Part shown: positions 34,994-42,739 of the stretch, one piece after another | Layout: every line of letters begins with the position of its first letter | Numbering within the stretch: the stretch's first letter is position 1 | Source: Halorubrum sp. 2020YC2 | GTDB lineage: Archaea > Halobacteriota > Halobacteria > Halobacteriales > Haloferacaceae | Length of the DNA stretch: 64,000 nucleotides | Reading direction: 5' to 3' | Assembly (NCBI RefSeq): GCF_018623055.1 | Contig: NZ_CP076019.1 | Coordinates: 310,001 to 374,000, forward strand | Program-made: the position numbers and the translations under genes | Notes under the pieces: model-generated | The model's input: the letters and a program-made list of their open reading frames with translations, nothing else | Told to the model about the DNA's origin: nothing | Database searches by the model: none

Positions 34994-35090
34994 CGACTCG
35001 GCCGACCGACGCGACCCGTTTTGCGTTTATCGACCGCATAGCGGCCGCGCCGGCATGCGCAGGTCGTCGTGAACAAGGGCGTGGTGCGGT

Positions 35091-35112
35091 GATTCTATTT
35101 ATAAATAGAATC
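35091..35112. repeat. Perfect 22-base AT-rich palindrome
   Basis: Arms GATTCTATTTA and TAAATAGAATC are exact reverse complements with no spacer. The palindrome centres on a TTTATAAA run at the head flank of repeat copy D, ~100 bases after rps3ae. It could form a hairpin terminator, a protein site, or the TATA flank of copy D. Confidence 0.8.
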
Positions 35113-35130
35113 CTGAGCCTGTGCGGTAAT

Positions 35131-35540
35131 GCGGTGGCGCGTGCCTGCGAGCGGCCGCCACCGGCGGCCGCGAGGAGCACGCGCGAGGGAGTCGGCGGTC
35201 CGGAGCGAAGCGGAGGGCCGCCGACGAGGCTGGGGAGGTGAGAGGTGCGGTGCTGTGCGGTGGGGGGTGGGGCTCAAAGGGGCAGCCGGGAGGGCGGCGC
35301 AGGCGACGTAAGCACCGTAAGGAGCGAGCAGCGCGAGCGACTGAGGAGCGCAGCGAGCGTGCGCCGCCCTCCCGGCTGGGGCTTTGGCGATGTTCGCGGT
35401 CGATCCGCAATCGGTTATTTATGAATGAGCAGCTGGGACGTTGGCAGCGTTCTCCACCGATCCACCGGCCGCTATTTATAAGAAATCGATTACGTATTTG
35501 GCGGAGTCCATCGCCGATCCGCTCACAACGACTTATAAAC
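35131..35540 (+). ncRNA. Structured intergenic element, copy D, with three tail units
   Basis: Copy D begins GCGGTGGCGCGTGCC. Its long stem is a perfect 19-base helix (35283-35301 with 35360-35378). GGG (35280-35282) faces GGG (35379-35381), and CAAAG (35275-35279) pairs with CTTTG (35382-35386). Hairpin 1 is GCGGCCGCC-ACC-GGCGGCCGC with a GA/GA step; hairpin 2 is GTCGGCGG ... CCGCCGAC. Tail units start at 35376, 35433 and 35490, exactly 57 bases apart, increasingly diverged, with ATTTATGAA, ATTTATAAG and CTTATAAAC near their ends. It lies between rps3ae and a convergent acetyltransferase gene. Confidence 0.6.
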
Positions 35541-35546
35541 CGTCCA
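35376..35546 (+). repeat. 57-base tandem units in copy D
   Basis: Three units at 57-base spacing share the pattern CTGGG.CTTTGGCG.TGTTC ... CGATCCGC ... TTATAA, with identity falling from first to third. Confidence 0.82.
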
Positions 35547-35547
35547 C

Positions 35548-36135
35548 TCACTCCACCTCTCGCGTCAGCTGCTTCCGGTACGGCTCGAACCCCCGCTTCT
35601 CGTAGAACGCCGTCGCGCGCTCGTTGTCGACGTCCACGTCGAGGCGGAGTTCGTCGCAGCCCTGCTCGCGCGCGTCGGCGGCCGCCCGCTCCAGCAACTG
35701 GTCCGCGAGCCCGGTCCCTCGGTACGACTCGTCCACGTAGATGTCGCCGACCACGAGCCGGTCCAGGCGGTCGAACACCTCGGGACACGCGTCGACGCTC
35801 GTCGAGACGAACGCCACGAGGCCGCGGTCCGGGTCGGGAACGCCGACCGGCGCGGGGGCCTCGGGGTCGGGACTCTCGGGGTCGAGAGCCTCGGAATCGA
35901 CGTCGGCCGGAGCGACCTCCGGGTCGACCGCGACGACCCACAGGCGGCGGTCCGCGTCCTCGCGGAGCAGGTCGAGCCGGAACTCGGCCTCCGCGGCGAT
36001 CAGTTCCTCGTCGGGCCGGTCGGCCAGCGCGTGAGCCTCCACAGCGGCCGCGAGGTCGCGGTGGTAGGGGAGCCACAGCGCCCTCGCGTAGCGCTCCGCG
36101 GCCGCCGCCGTGGCGGGTAGCCGTCGGATCTCCAT
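35548..36135 (-). CDS. GNAT-family acetyltransferase
   Basis: The 195-residue protein has the GNAT acetyl-CoA motif DESYRGTGLADQLLERAAAD (~139-158), followed by ELRLDVDVDNERATAFYEKRGFEPY. An acidic/Pro insertion (DPESPDPEAPAPVGVPDPD, ~85-105) is unusual. The substrate is unknown. Its stop is adjacent to the tail of repeat copy D. Confidence 0.88.
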   Translation of the reverse strand: MEIRRLPATAAAAERYARALWLPYHRDLAAAVEAHALADRPDEELIAAEAEFRLDLLREDADRRLWVVAVDPEVAPADVDSEALDPESPDPEAPAPVGVPDPDRGLVAFVSTSVDACPEVFDRLDRLVVGDIYVDESYRGTGLADQLLERAAADAREQGCDELRLDVDVDNERATAFYEKRGFEPYRKQLTREVE

Positions 36136-36248
36136 ACGACGGCCACCGGAGCGGGCGGCATACGCTTTCGGGTCGCGTGCGACCCGTCCGCATCCGTCGA
36201 TATTCGGGAGACGAAAGCTTGAAACGCCGCTCGCCCGACCTCTCGGGT

Positions 36249-36527
36249 ATGGAACTGCGGGTCATCGAGAAGACCGACACGGAGCTCAACATCGAGATCG
36301 CGGGCGAGGACCACACGTTCATGAACGTGCTGAAGGGCGCCCTGCTGGAGTCGGAGGACGTCGCGGCCGCGACCTACGACGTGAACCCCGAGCAGTCCGG
36401 CGGCCAGACCGAGCCCGTCCTCACGGTCAAGTCAGAGGAGGGCGACCCCCTCGACGTGCTCGGGGACGCCGCCGAGTCGATCACCGAGCGCACGGACGCG
36501 CTGCGCGACGCGGTCCGCGCGGCCTGA
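36249..36527 (+). CDS. rpoL: RNA polymerase subunit Rpo11 (L)
   Basis: Rpo11 pairs with Rpo3 in assembly of archaeal RNA polymerase. The 92-residue protein has the family signature IEIAGEDHTFMNVLKGALLE and then YDVNPEQSGGQTEPVLTVK. The ATG at 36249 gives the usual length. Confidence 0.96.
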   Translation: MELRVIEKTDTELNIEIAGEDHTFMNVLKGALLESEDVAAATYDVNPEQSGGQTEPVLTVKSEEGDPLDVLGDAAESITERTDALRDAVRAA

Positions 36528-36548
36528 CCCGGTCTCCCGTTTCGCCCC

Positions 36549-36660
36549 GAGCGGCTGCCGTCCTTTCTTCGCAAGCGGTCATCGTCCCTCCTTCCCGAGC
36601 AGTCGCCGTCCTTTCTTCGCGAGCAGTCGCCGTCGATTCCCATCCCGAGCGGCTACCTCC
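36549..36660. repeat. 24-base degenerate tandem repeat, about 4.6 copies
   Basis: Units begin GAGC at 36549, 36597, 36621 and 36647, and AAGC at 36573; spacing is 24 bases except the fourth (26). The consensus is roughly GAGCAGTCGCCGTCCTTTCT followed by TCGC. It lies in the gap after rpoL and has no obvious coding role. Confidence 0.75.
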
Positions 36661-36740
36661 CCTCGAACCGGCCGCCCCCTCGCCGCGCGGTCGTCGCGGC
36701 GAGGGGCATACCTAAGTGCCGACTCCCGAAACGAGGGGGT

Positions 36741-37787
36741 ATGCCGCCGAGCGTACTCATGCTGGGATGGGGGTTCCCGCCGAACATCACCGGCGGACTC
36801 GACGTCCACGTCGGAGAACTGTTCACCGGGCTGCGCGACGACCTCGGCGTCGACGTCACGCTGGTGTTGCCCGCGGAGTTCGCCCCCGACGACGAGCCGG
36901 GGATCGAACCCGTCGAGACCGGCGAGGGAGACGTGGCCGCGCGCGTGGGCCAACTCTCGGACCGCTTCGCCGCGCTCGCGCCCGACCACGATGTGATCCA
37001 CACGCACGACTGGTTCGGGTACGGTCCCGGCCGCGCCGCCGCCCGCGAGTCGGACGCCACCTGGATATCGTCGTTCCACTCGCTGGCGAGCGACCGCAAC
37101 ATCGACCCGCCGAGCCGCGAGGTCGAGACCGAGCGCCGGCTCGCGAACGCGGCCGACACGAACATCGCGGTCAGCGAACTCGTCCGCGAGGACATCCGCG
37201 AGCTGTACGACGCAGACTCGCGGGTCGTGTACAACGGCTTCTCGACGCCGAAGTTCTCCGGGAAGGACGTGCGGGCGGACCTCGGCATCGACGGCGAGAT
37301 GCTGTTCTTCGTCGGCCGCCACACCGACCAGAAGGGGATATCCCACCTCCTGTACGCGATCAAGAAGCTCCGCGGCCGCGACGCGACCCTCGTCGTCGGC
37401 GGGTCGGGCCACCAGACCGAGCAGCTGAAGCGCTTCGTCGAGCTGCTCGGCATCGAGGACCGCGTCGAGTTCGTCGGCTACGTCCCCGAGGGAGAACTTG
37501 GCGACTACTACGCCGCCTCGGACGCGTTCGTCTCGCCCTCGTACGCGGAGCCGTTCGGGATCACCATCACCGAGGCGCTGGAGGCGGGGACGCAGGTCGT
37601 CGCGACCCGCTCCGGCGTCGCGGAGGTGCTCCCCGACGACTGCCTCGTCGAGGTCGAGACGGACTCGGAATCGATCGTCGAGGGGGTGATCGAGGCGCTC
37701 GACCGGGAGGAGCCGCCGGCGTACGAGCGCCGCGAGTGGTCCGGGGTGGTCGAGGACACGCTCGCCGTGTACGAAGACGTCGCCTAG
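36741..37787 (+). CDS. GT4-family glycosyltransferase
   Basis: The 348-residue GT-B protein starts LMLGWGFPPNITGGLDVH, the nucleotide-sugar family loop. It has HTHDWFGYGPG and the C-terminal GT4 region FVGRHTDQKGI, VVGGSGH and SPSYAEPFGITITEALEAGT, including the E-x7-E motif. It resembles starch/trehalose-type glycosyltransferases. No membrane segment; donor and acceptor unknown. Confidence 0.9.
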   Translation: MPPSVLMLGWGFPPNITGGLDVHVGELFTGLRDDLGVDVTLVLPAEFAPDDEPGIEPVETGEGDVAARVGQLSDRFAALAPDHDVIHTHDWFGYGPGRAAARESDATWISSFHSLASDRNIDPPSREVETERRLANAADTNIAVSELVREDIRELYDADSRVVYNGFSTPKFSGKDVRADLGIDGEMLFFVGRHTDQKGISHLLYAIKKLRGRDATLVVGGSGHQTEQLKRFVELLGIEDRVEFVGYVPEGELGDYYAASDAFVSPSYAEPFGITITEALEAGTQVVATRSGVAEVLPDDCLVEVETDSESIVEGVIEALDREEPPAYERREWSGVVEDTLAVYEDVA

Positions 37788-37860
37788 CCCTCCCCGTAGC
37801 GTCCCTCCCCGAACGCGACGCGCTCAACTCTCTCCGCCGAGCTCAGCCTCCCCGCCGATC

Positions 37861-38184
37861 TCAGTCCCCTTCGCCGCGGTACACGTCGAACTCGGTCACC
37901 GGCTCCGGGTGCGTCACCCGGAAGCCGTCGGCGGTCTCTATCACGCCGCGCGTGCTGCCGCTTCCCCCGCCGTACGGGCTCTCCTCGCCGCCCGCGCCGG
38001 CGCCCTGATACGGCGAGGTGTACGGCGACCCGCCGACCGGGTCGTCGAACCCCTCCGGCGGGAGGTAGATCCGCTCACCGCTCTCCGACCGCACGACGAC
38101 GGCCATGTCCCTCGTCCCGCTCACGTCGATGACCGTGCGGTCCGCCGTGATCCGCGAGTCGATCTCGATGTCGGTGTCGTCCAT
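37861..38184 (-). CDS. Haloarchaeal hypothetical protein with Tyr/Pro-rich loop
   Basis: The 107-residue protein has a beta-rich N-terminus (ITADRTVIDVSGTRDMAVVV; GERIYLPPEGFDD), a Gly/Tyr/Pro loop (GGSPYTSPYQGAGAGGEESP) and an ending THPEPVTEFDVYRGEGD. The ATG at 38184 is supported by AGCTAAACC ~27 bases upstream. It resembles a haloarchaea-only DUF, which I cannot name with confidence. Confidence 0.7.
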   Translation of the reverse strand: MDDTDIEIDSRITADRTVIDVSGTRDMAVVVRSESGERIYLPPEGFDDPVGGSPYTSPYQGAGAGGEESPYGGGSGSTRGVIETADGFRVTHPEPVTEFDVYRGEGD

Positions 38185-38261
38185 GTGACCCCCTGTGACC
38201 GGGAGCGGTTTAGCTGTGCCGGCGAGGTGTACCGACGCCCCGGCCGGATCGGCCGGTGGTA

Positions 38262-38349
38262 GAGACCGGTCGCGGGGATCCGCCGGGGCGCGGGAGAGAC
38301 CGGTCGCGGGGATCCGCCGGGGCGCGGGAGGGACCGGTCGCGAGGCGCC
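38262..38349. repeat. 34-base tandem repeat, 2.5 copies
   Basis: Units 38262-38295 and 38296-38329 are identical (GAGACCGGTCGCGGGGATCC start, GGGGCGCGGGA end), followed by a diverged partial copy to ~38349. The repeat lies in the promoter-side gap before rpa and is rich in GACCGGTC palindromes. Confidence 0.85.
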
Positions 38350-38417
38350 GACCCCGCAACGCACCGGCTCGCAGCGGTGGTGAATCCTTTTGTGCGGCGG
38401 CGCCGAACCTCGCTTCG

Positions 38418-39692
38418 ATGGACGTCAACAGCCATGCCGAGGAGCTCGCCTCCGACCTCGGCGTCGACAAAGAGGAGGTCAAAGCCGACCTACAGAACCT
38501 ACTGGAGTACAGCGTGCCCATCGACGAGGCGAAACAGAGCGTGCGCCGGAAACACGGCGGCGCTGGCGGCGGCTCGACGCCGACGCCCGACGCGGTCGAC
38601 GTGGGCGAGATAACCACCGACCACGACGGCGTGACGGTGACGGTCCGCGTGCTCACGCAGGGGACGCGCACGATCCGCTATCAGGGCGACGACCTCACGA
38701 TCCGCGAGGGCGAAATCGCGGACGAGACCGGCGCCATCTCTTACACCGCCTGGCAGGACTTCGGCTTCGAGCCGGGCGACTCGCTGACGATCGGCAACGC
38801 CGGCGTCCGCGAGTGGGAGGGGGCGCCGGAGCTGAACCTCAACGACTCGACCACCGTCGCCATCGCGGACGAGGCGGTCGAGGTGGACCGCGAGGTGGGC
38901 GGCGACCGCAGCCTCGTCGACATCGCCGCGGGCGACCGCGGGCGCAACGTGGAGGTCCGGGTGCTGGAGGTCGACGAGAAGACCATCTCCGGACGCGACG
39001 GCGAGACGGAGATACTGGAGGGCGTCGTGGGCGACGAGACCGCGAAGCTCCCATTCACCGACTGGCAGCCCCGCTCGGAGATCGAGGTCGGCGCCGACCT
39101 CCGGATCGAGGACGTGTACGTCCGGGAGTTCCGCGGCGTCCCCTCGATCAACCTCACCGAGTTCTCGACGGTGACGCCGCTGCCCGACCCCGTCGAGGTC
39201 GCGGAGGACGCCCCGCGCCTCTCGGTCGCGGACGCGGTCGGCTCCGGCGGGATGTTCGACGTCGAGGTCGTCGGGAACGTCCTCGAAGTCCGGGACGGGT
39301 CCGGCCTCATCGAGCGCTGTCCGGAGTGCGGCCGCGTCGTCCAGAACGGCCAGTGCCGGAGCCACGGCGACGTCGACGGCGAGGACGACCTGCGCGTGAA
39401 GGCCATCCTCGACGACGGCACCGAGACGGTCACCGTCGTCTTGGACGACGAACTCACCGCGGAGGTGTACGGCGGCGGCCTCGACGACGCCCTCGACGCC
39501 GCGAAGGACGCGATGGACAAGGCGGTCGTGGCCGACGCCATTGCCGACTCGCTGGTGGGGCGCGCCTACCGCGTCCGCGGGAACCTCTCGGTGGACGACT
39601 ACGGCGCCACCCTCGACGCGGACGAGTTCGAGTTGGCGGACGACGACCCGGCCGACCACGCTCGCGCCACGCTCGCGGAGGTGGGCGAATGA
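38418..39692 (+). CDS. rpa: Replication protein A, large OB-fold subunit
   Basis: RPA coats single-stranded DNA in replication and repair. The 424-residue protein has a small N-terminal helical domain, then OB folds at ~70-165 and ~170-275, and a third region with a zinc finger (CPECGRVVQNGQCRSHG, ~305-320). This is the Haloferax Rpa1-type layout. It heads the rpa-rpap-rpe operon, with its stop overlapping the next start (ATGA at 39689-39692). The longer frame upstream runs through the 34-base repeats and is not used. Confidence 0.93.
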   Translation: MDVNSHAEELASDLGVDKEEVKADLQNLLEYSVPIDEAKQSVRRKHGGAGGGSTPTPDAVDVGEITTDHDGVTVTVRVLTQGTRTIRYQGDDLTIREGEIADETGAISYTAWQDFGFEPGDSLTIGNAGVREWEGAPELNLNDSTTVAIADEAVEVDREVGGDRSLVDIAAGDRGRNVEVRVLEVDEKTISGRDGETEILEGVVGDETAKLPFTDWQPRSEIEVGADLRIEDVYVREFRGVPSINLTEFSTVTPLPDPVEVAEDAPRLSVADAVGSGGMFDVEVVGNVLEVRDGSGLIERCPECGRVVQNGQCRSHGDVDGEDDLRVKAILDDGTETVTVVLDDELTAEVYGGGLDDALDAAKDAMDKAVVADAIADSLVGRAYRVRGNLSVDDYGATLDADEFELADDDPADHARATLAEVGE

Positions 39693-41470
39693 GCGACGAC
39701 GGGCCGGGCGCCCGCGAGGTCGCCTACCGGGTGTTCGCCGCCGAGTTCGAGGACGCCTCCCTCTCCTACTCCGAGAGCGACGAGGAGCGCGCCCCGAACT
39801 ACGTCGTCACCCCGACCGGCGCGCGGGTGAACCGCCTGTTCACCGCGGGCGTGCTCACCGAGGTCGAGCGCGTCAACGACGAGACGCGTCGCGGCCGCGT
39901 CGTCGACCCCTCGGGCGCGTTCGTCACCTACGCAGGCCAGTACCAGCCGGAGGCGCAGACCTTCCTCGAGCGCGCCGAGCCGCCGGCGTTCGTCGCGCTC
40001 ACGGGGAAGGCGCGCACCTTCGAGCCGGAGGACTCCGACCGCGTGTTCACCTCCGTGCGCCCGGAGAGCCTCAACGAGGTCGACGCCGACACCCGCGACC
40101 GGTGGGTCGTCTCCGCGGCCGAGGCGACGCTCGACCGGCTCGCGGTGTTCGCGAAGGCGCTCGACGCCGACCTGCGCGGCGACGACCTCCGTGCCGGGCT
40201 GGAGGCGGGCGGCGCGCCGGCCCCCCTCGCGGCCGGGATCCCGAAGGCGCTCGACCACTACGGGACCACCGCGGCGTACGTCGAGGCGGTCCGCCGGCTC
40301 GCGGTCGACGCCCTCGGGATGATCGCGGGCGACCGCGACGAGGTGCGCGCCCTCGACCGCTCCCCCGACGAGGGGGACGCGACCGCGATCGGGCCGCTCC
40401 CGGAGACCGACGTGACGATCGAGGAACCGGCCGCGGCGACGGCCGACGGCGAAGCGGTCGCTGACGAGGACGCCGGCTCCGAACCGGAGCCGACCGCCGC
40501 CGAGAGCGACGCCGAACCGACCGCGGAGTCGGAATCGGCCATCGAGACGGGGTCGACTGCTGACGCCGGATCGACCGCCGACGCCGAGACTGCCTCTACG
40601 ACCGCCGAGACCGACCCGGTTCTCGACGAATCGACCGGGACGGCGACCGAAGAACCCGCAGACCCCGAGACAGAGGAAGCGTCCGAGGCGGGATCGACGT
40701 CGGCCGCTGAGACCGACCCGGCCGGTGACACCGAGACGGCCGCCGGCGGCGCGACCGAGACGACCGACGACGGCGCGACCGAGACGACCGACGACGGTAC
40801 CGCGACCGACGACGGCGGACTCGGTGAGTTCGACGCCGGCGGTAGCGAGGGCGATGTCGGTGGGTTCGACGCCGGCGGTAGCGAGGGCGATGTCGGTGGG
40901 TTCGACGCCGGCGCGGACGACGGAGCGACCGTGGACGACGACGCGAGCGCGACCGCGGACCCCGACGCGGACGCCGACGACATGTACCAGCTCGACGACG
41001 AGGAGCGCGAGGAAATCGAGTCCGAGTTCGGCACGGACTTCGCGACCGGGACCGAGGTCGACGAGCCGGGCGAGGCCGACATCGACGTGCCCGACCCGGA
41101 AGAGCTGGCCGAGGAGCCGATCGACGACCCCGCGGCGGCGGACGACGACTCCGCACCGGTCGACGCCGCTCCCGCTCCCGCTCCCGAGAGCGACGAGGGA
41201 GCGACGGCCGACTCCGCGACCGCTGACGACGATGCGGCGGCGGACGCCGGCTCCGACGGCGACGACGCCGAGGACGTCGACCTCGAGGCCGCGGCGGTCG
41301 CGGCGATGGGCGACCTCGACGACGGCGACGGGGCGCCCCGCGAGGCGGTCGTCGAGCGCGTGGCGGACGAGCGCGGCGTCGAGGCGGGCGCGGTCGAGGA
41401 CGCCATTCAGGACGCGCTGATGAGCGGGCAGTGTTACGAGCCGGGCGACGGGCTGCTCAAGCCGATCTGA
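39689..41470 (+). CDS. rpap: RPA-associated protein with very long acidic linker
   Basis: RPAP proteins are encoded with RPA in haloarchaea and are needed for its function. The 593-residue protein has a folded N-terminal domain (~1-215; REVAYRVFAAEFEDASLSYS, GRVVDPSGAFVTYAGQYQPE). A ~300-residue Asp/Glu/Ala/Thr linker follows, then a short C-terminal helical domain (~525-593; REAVVERVADERGVEAGAVE). The linker has a 12-residue repeat FDAGGSEGDVGG encoded by 36-base DNA repeats. The length is well above that expected from the two folded parts. Confidence 0.9.
   Translation: MSDDGPGAREVAYRVFAAEFEDASLSYSESDEERAPNYVVTPTGARVNRLFTAGVLTEVERVNDETRRGRVVDPSGAFVTYAGQYQPEAQTFLERAEPPAFVALTGKARTFEPEDSDRVFTSVRPESLNEVDADTRDRWVVSAAEATLDRLAVFAKALDADLRGDDLRAGLEAGGAPAPLAAGIPKALDHYGTTAAYVEAVRRLAVDALGMIAGDRDEVRALDRSPDEGDATAIGPLPETDVTIEEPAAATADGEAVADEDAGSEPEPTAAESDAEPTAESESAIETGSTADAGSTADAETASTTAETDPVLDESTGTATEEPADPETEEASEAGSTSAAETDPAGDTETAAGGATETTDDGATETTDDGTATDDGGLGEFDAGGSEGDVGGFDAGGSEGDVGGFDAGADDGATVDDDASATADPDADADDMYQLDDEEREEIESEFGTDFATGTEVDEPGEADIDVPDPEELAEEPIDDPAAADDDSAPVDAAPAPAPESDEGATADSATADDDAAADAGSDGDDAEDVDLEAAAVAAMGDLDDGDGAPREAVVERVADERGVEAGAVEDAIQDALMSGQCYEPGDGLLKPI
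40829..40912 (+). repeat. 36-base coding tandem repeat in rpap
   Basis: Units at 40829-40864 and 40865-40900 are identical, with a partial third to 40912. They encode FDAGGSEGDVGG repeats in the acidic linker. Confidence 0.85.
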
Positions 41471-42261
41471 TGGCGCGGGTCGAGCCGGTCGTCGGCGAGC
41501 CGGCGGCCGTGGCCGACCTCGACCGGGAGCGTGCGCTGCTCGTGGCGGACGTCCACGCCGGCATCGAGGTCGGCTTGCGCTACGAGCGCGGGGTCGAACT
41601 CGACTCCCGCGCCGACGCGCGACGCGAGCGCCTCTGTGACCTCCTCGCGGAGACGGACGCCGACCGGCTCGTCGTCCTCGGCGACCTCGCGCACCGGATC
41701 GGGGCGCCCGACGGCGACGAGCGCGAGGAGCTGGAGGCGCTAATCTCTGCCGTCACCGACCGCGCCTCGATGACGCTCGTCGAGGGGAACCACGACGCGG
41801 GCGTCGCGGAGACGTTCGCGAACGACCTCGACGTCGTCGGTCCCGAGCGCGGGTTCCTCGGCGGCGGACCGTCCGCCGCCGACGAGCGCCGCGGCGGCGT
41901 CGCGGTCTGTCACGGCCACACCTGGCCCGACCCCGCGCTGCTCGACGCCGACGTGGTCTGTACCGGCCACGAACATCCGCAGGTGCGGCTGGAGGACGCG
42001 GTCGGCGGCTCCCGTGTCGAGCGCGCGTGGCTCCGCGGCGAACTCGACCCCGCGGCGTTCACCGAGACGGGGACGGAGAGCGACCTTCCGGGCGACCCGC
42101 CCGAACTCGTCGTCTTCCCCGCGTTCAACGAGCGCTCCGGCGGGACGTGGGTGAACGTCGAGGGGCAGTCGTTCCTCGCGCCGTACCTCCCCGCCGCGCT
42201 GCCGGCCGCGGACGCGTACCTGCTCGACGGGACGCGGCTCGGGAACTACCGGCGGGTGTGA
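41470..42261 (+). CDS. rpe: RPA-operon metallophosphoesterase
   Basis: The 263-residue calcineurin-like phosphoesterase has all metal motifs: VADVHAG, VLGDLAHR, VEGNHDAG, VCHGHTW and CTGHEHPQ. In haloarchaea this gene is the third of the rpa operon and is linked to DNA repair. Its ATG overlaps the rpap stop (TGATG). The substrate is unknown. Confidence 0.92.
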   Translation: MARVEPVVGEPAAVADLDRERALLVADVHAGIEVGLRYERGVELDSRADARRERLCDLLAETDADRLVVLGDLAHRIGAPDGDEREELEALISAVTDRASMTLVEGNHDAGVAETFANDLDVVGPERGFLGGGPSAADERRGGVAVCHGHTWPDPALLDADVVCTGHEHPQVRLEDAVGGSRVERAWLRGELDPAAFTETGTESDLPGDPPELVVFPAFNERSGGTWVNVEGQSFLAPYLPAALPAADAYLLDGTRLGNYRRV

Positions 42262-42295
42262 ACCGCGGGAAAAACGAGTCCGACTACTCTTCGAC

Positions 42296-42739
42296 CTACT
42301 CCTCGACCGGCCGGAACCGGAACCCGTCCCAGTCCTGACTCTCCGGCTCGCGGATGCCGGCGCCCGGCTCGCGCAGTTCGTCGGCGTAGACCGGTTCGAC
42401 GCGGTCACCGATGCCGACGCCGTACTGCTCGTCGTCCGCGCCGTCTCGCTCGGCTACCTGCCCGAGCGCGCGGACCGGCGGCCCGTCGTACCCCTCGCCC
42501 ATGTCGAACTCGACGATAGCGAGCGTGTTCGGCTCGCGGACACCGGGCGGCGTTGCGGTCGAGGTCGTCCACGTGACGACGCGGCCCTCGCGCTCGCGGA
42601 GGTCGACGGTCCCGACGCGTTCGGCCCCGCTCGGTCCCACCGTGTGCGGGGGATACGAGACCGTCTCGTCGACGTACTCCGCCGCCTCGAAGGTCGGTTC
42701 GCCGCCCTGTTCCGTCTCGCCGCTATCGTTGTCGCTCAT
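42296..42739 (-). CDS. DUF35 OB-fold protein, partner of thiolase
   Basis: The 147-residue protein has the OB-fold part of DUF35 proteins (VGTVDLREREGRVVTWTT; LAIVEFDMGEGYD; GIGDRVEPVY). It lacks a clear CxxC zinc ribbon. DUF35 proteins bridge or channel acyl-CoA between thiolase and HMG-CoA synthase in archaea. Its ATG is nested in the thiolase stop (ATGA), so it is co-translated with it. Confidence 0.85.
   Translation of the reverse strand: MSDNDSGETEQGGEPTFEAAEYVDETVSYPPHTVGPSGAERVGTVDLREREGRVVTWTTSTATPPGVREPNTLAIVEFDMGEGYDGPPVRALGQVAERDGADDEQYGVGIGDRVEPVYADELREPGAGIREPESQDWDGFRFRPVEE

Noticed and set aside
38390-41470. 1026-codon frame spanning rpa and rpap
   Set aside because: Its first part is an out-of-frame Arg/Gly-rich reading of rpa; only the part from 39689 is the real rpap frame.
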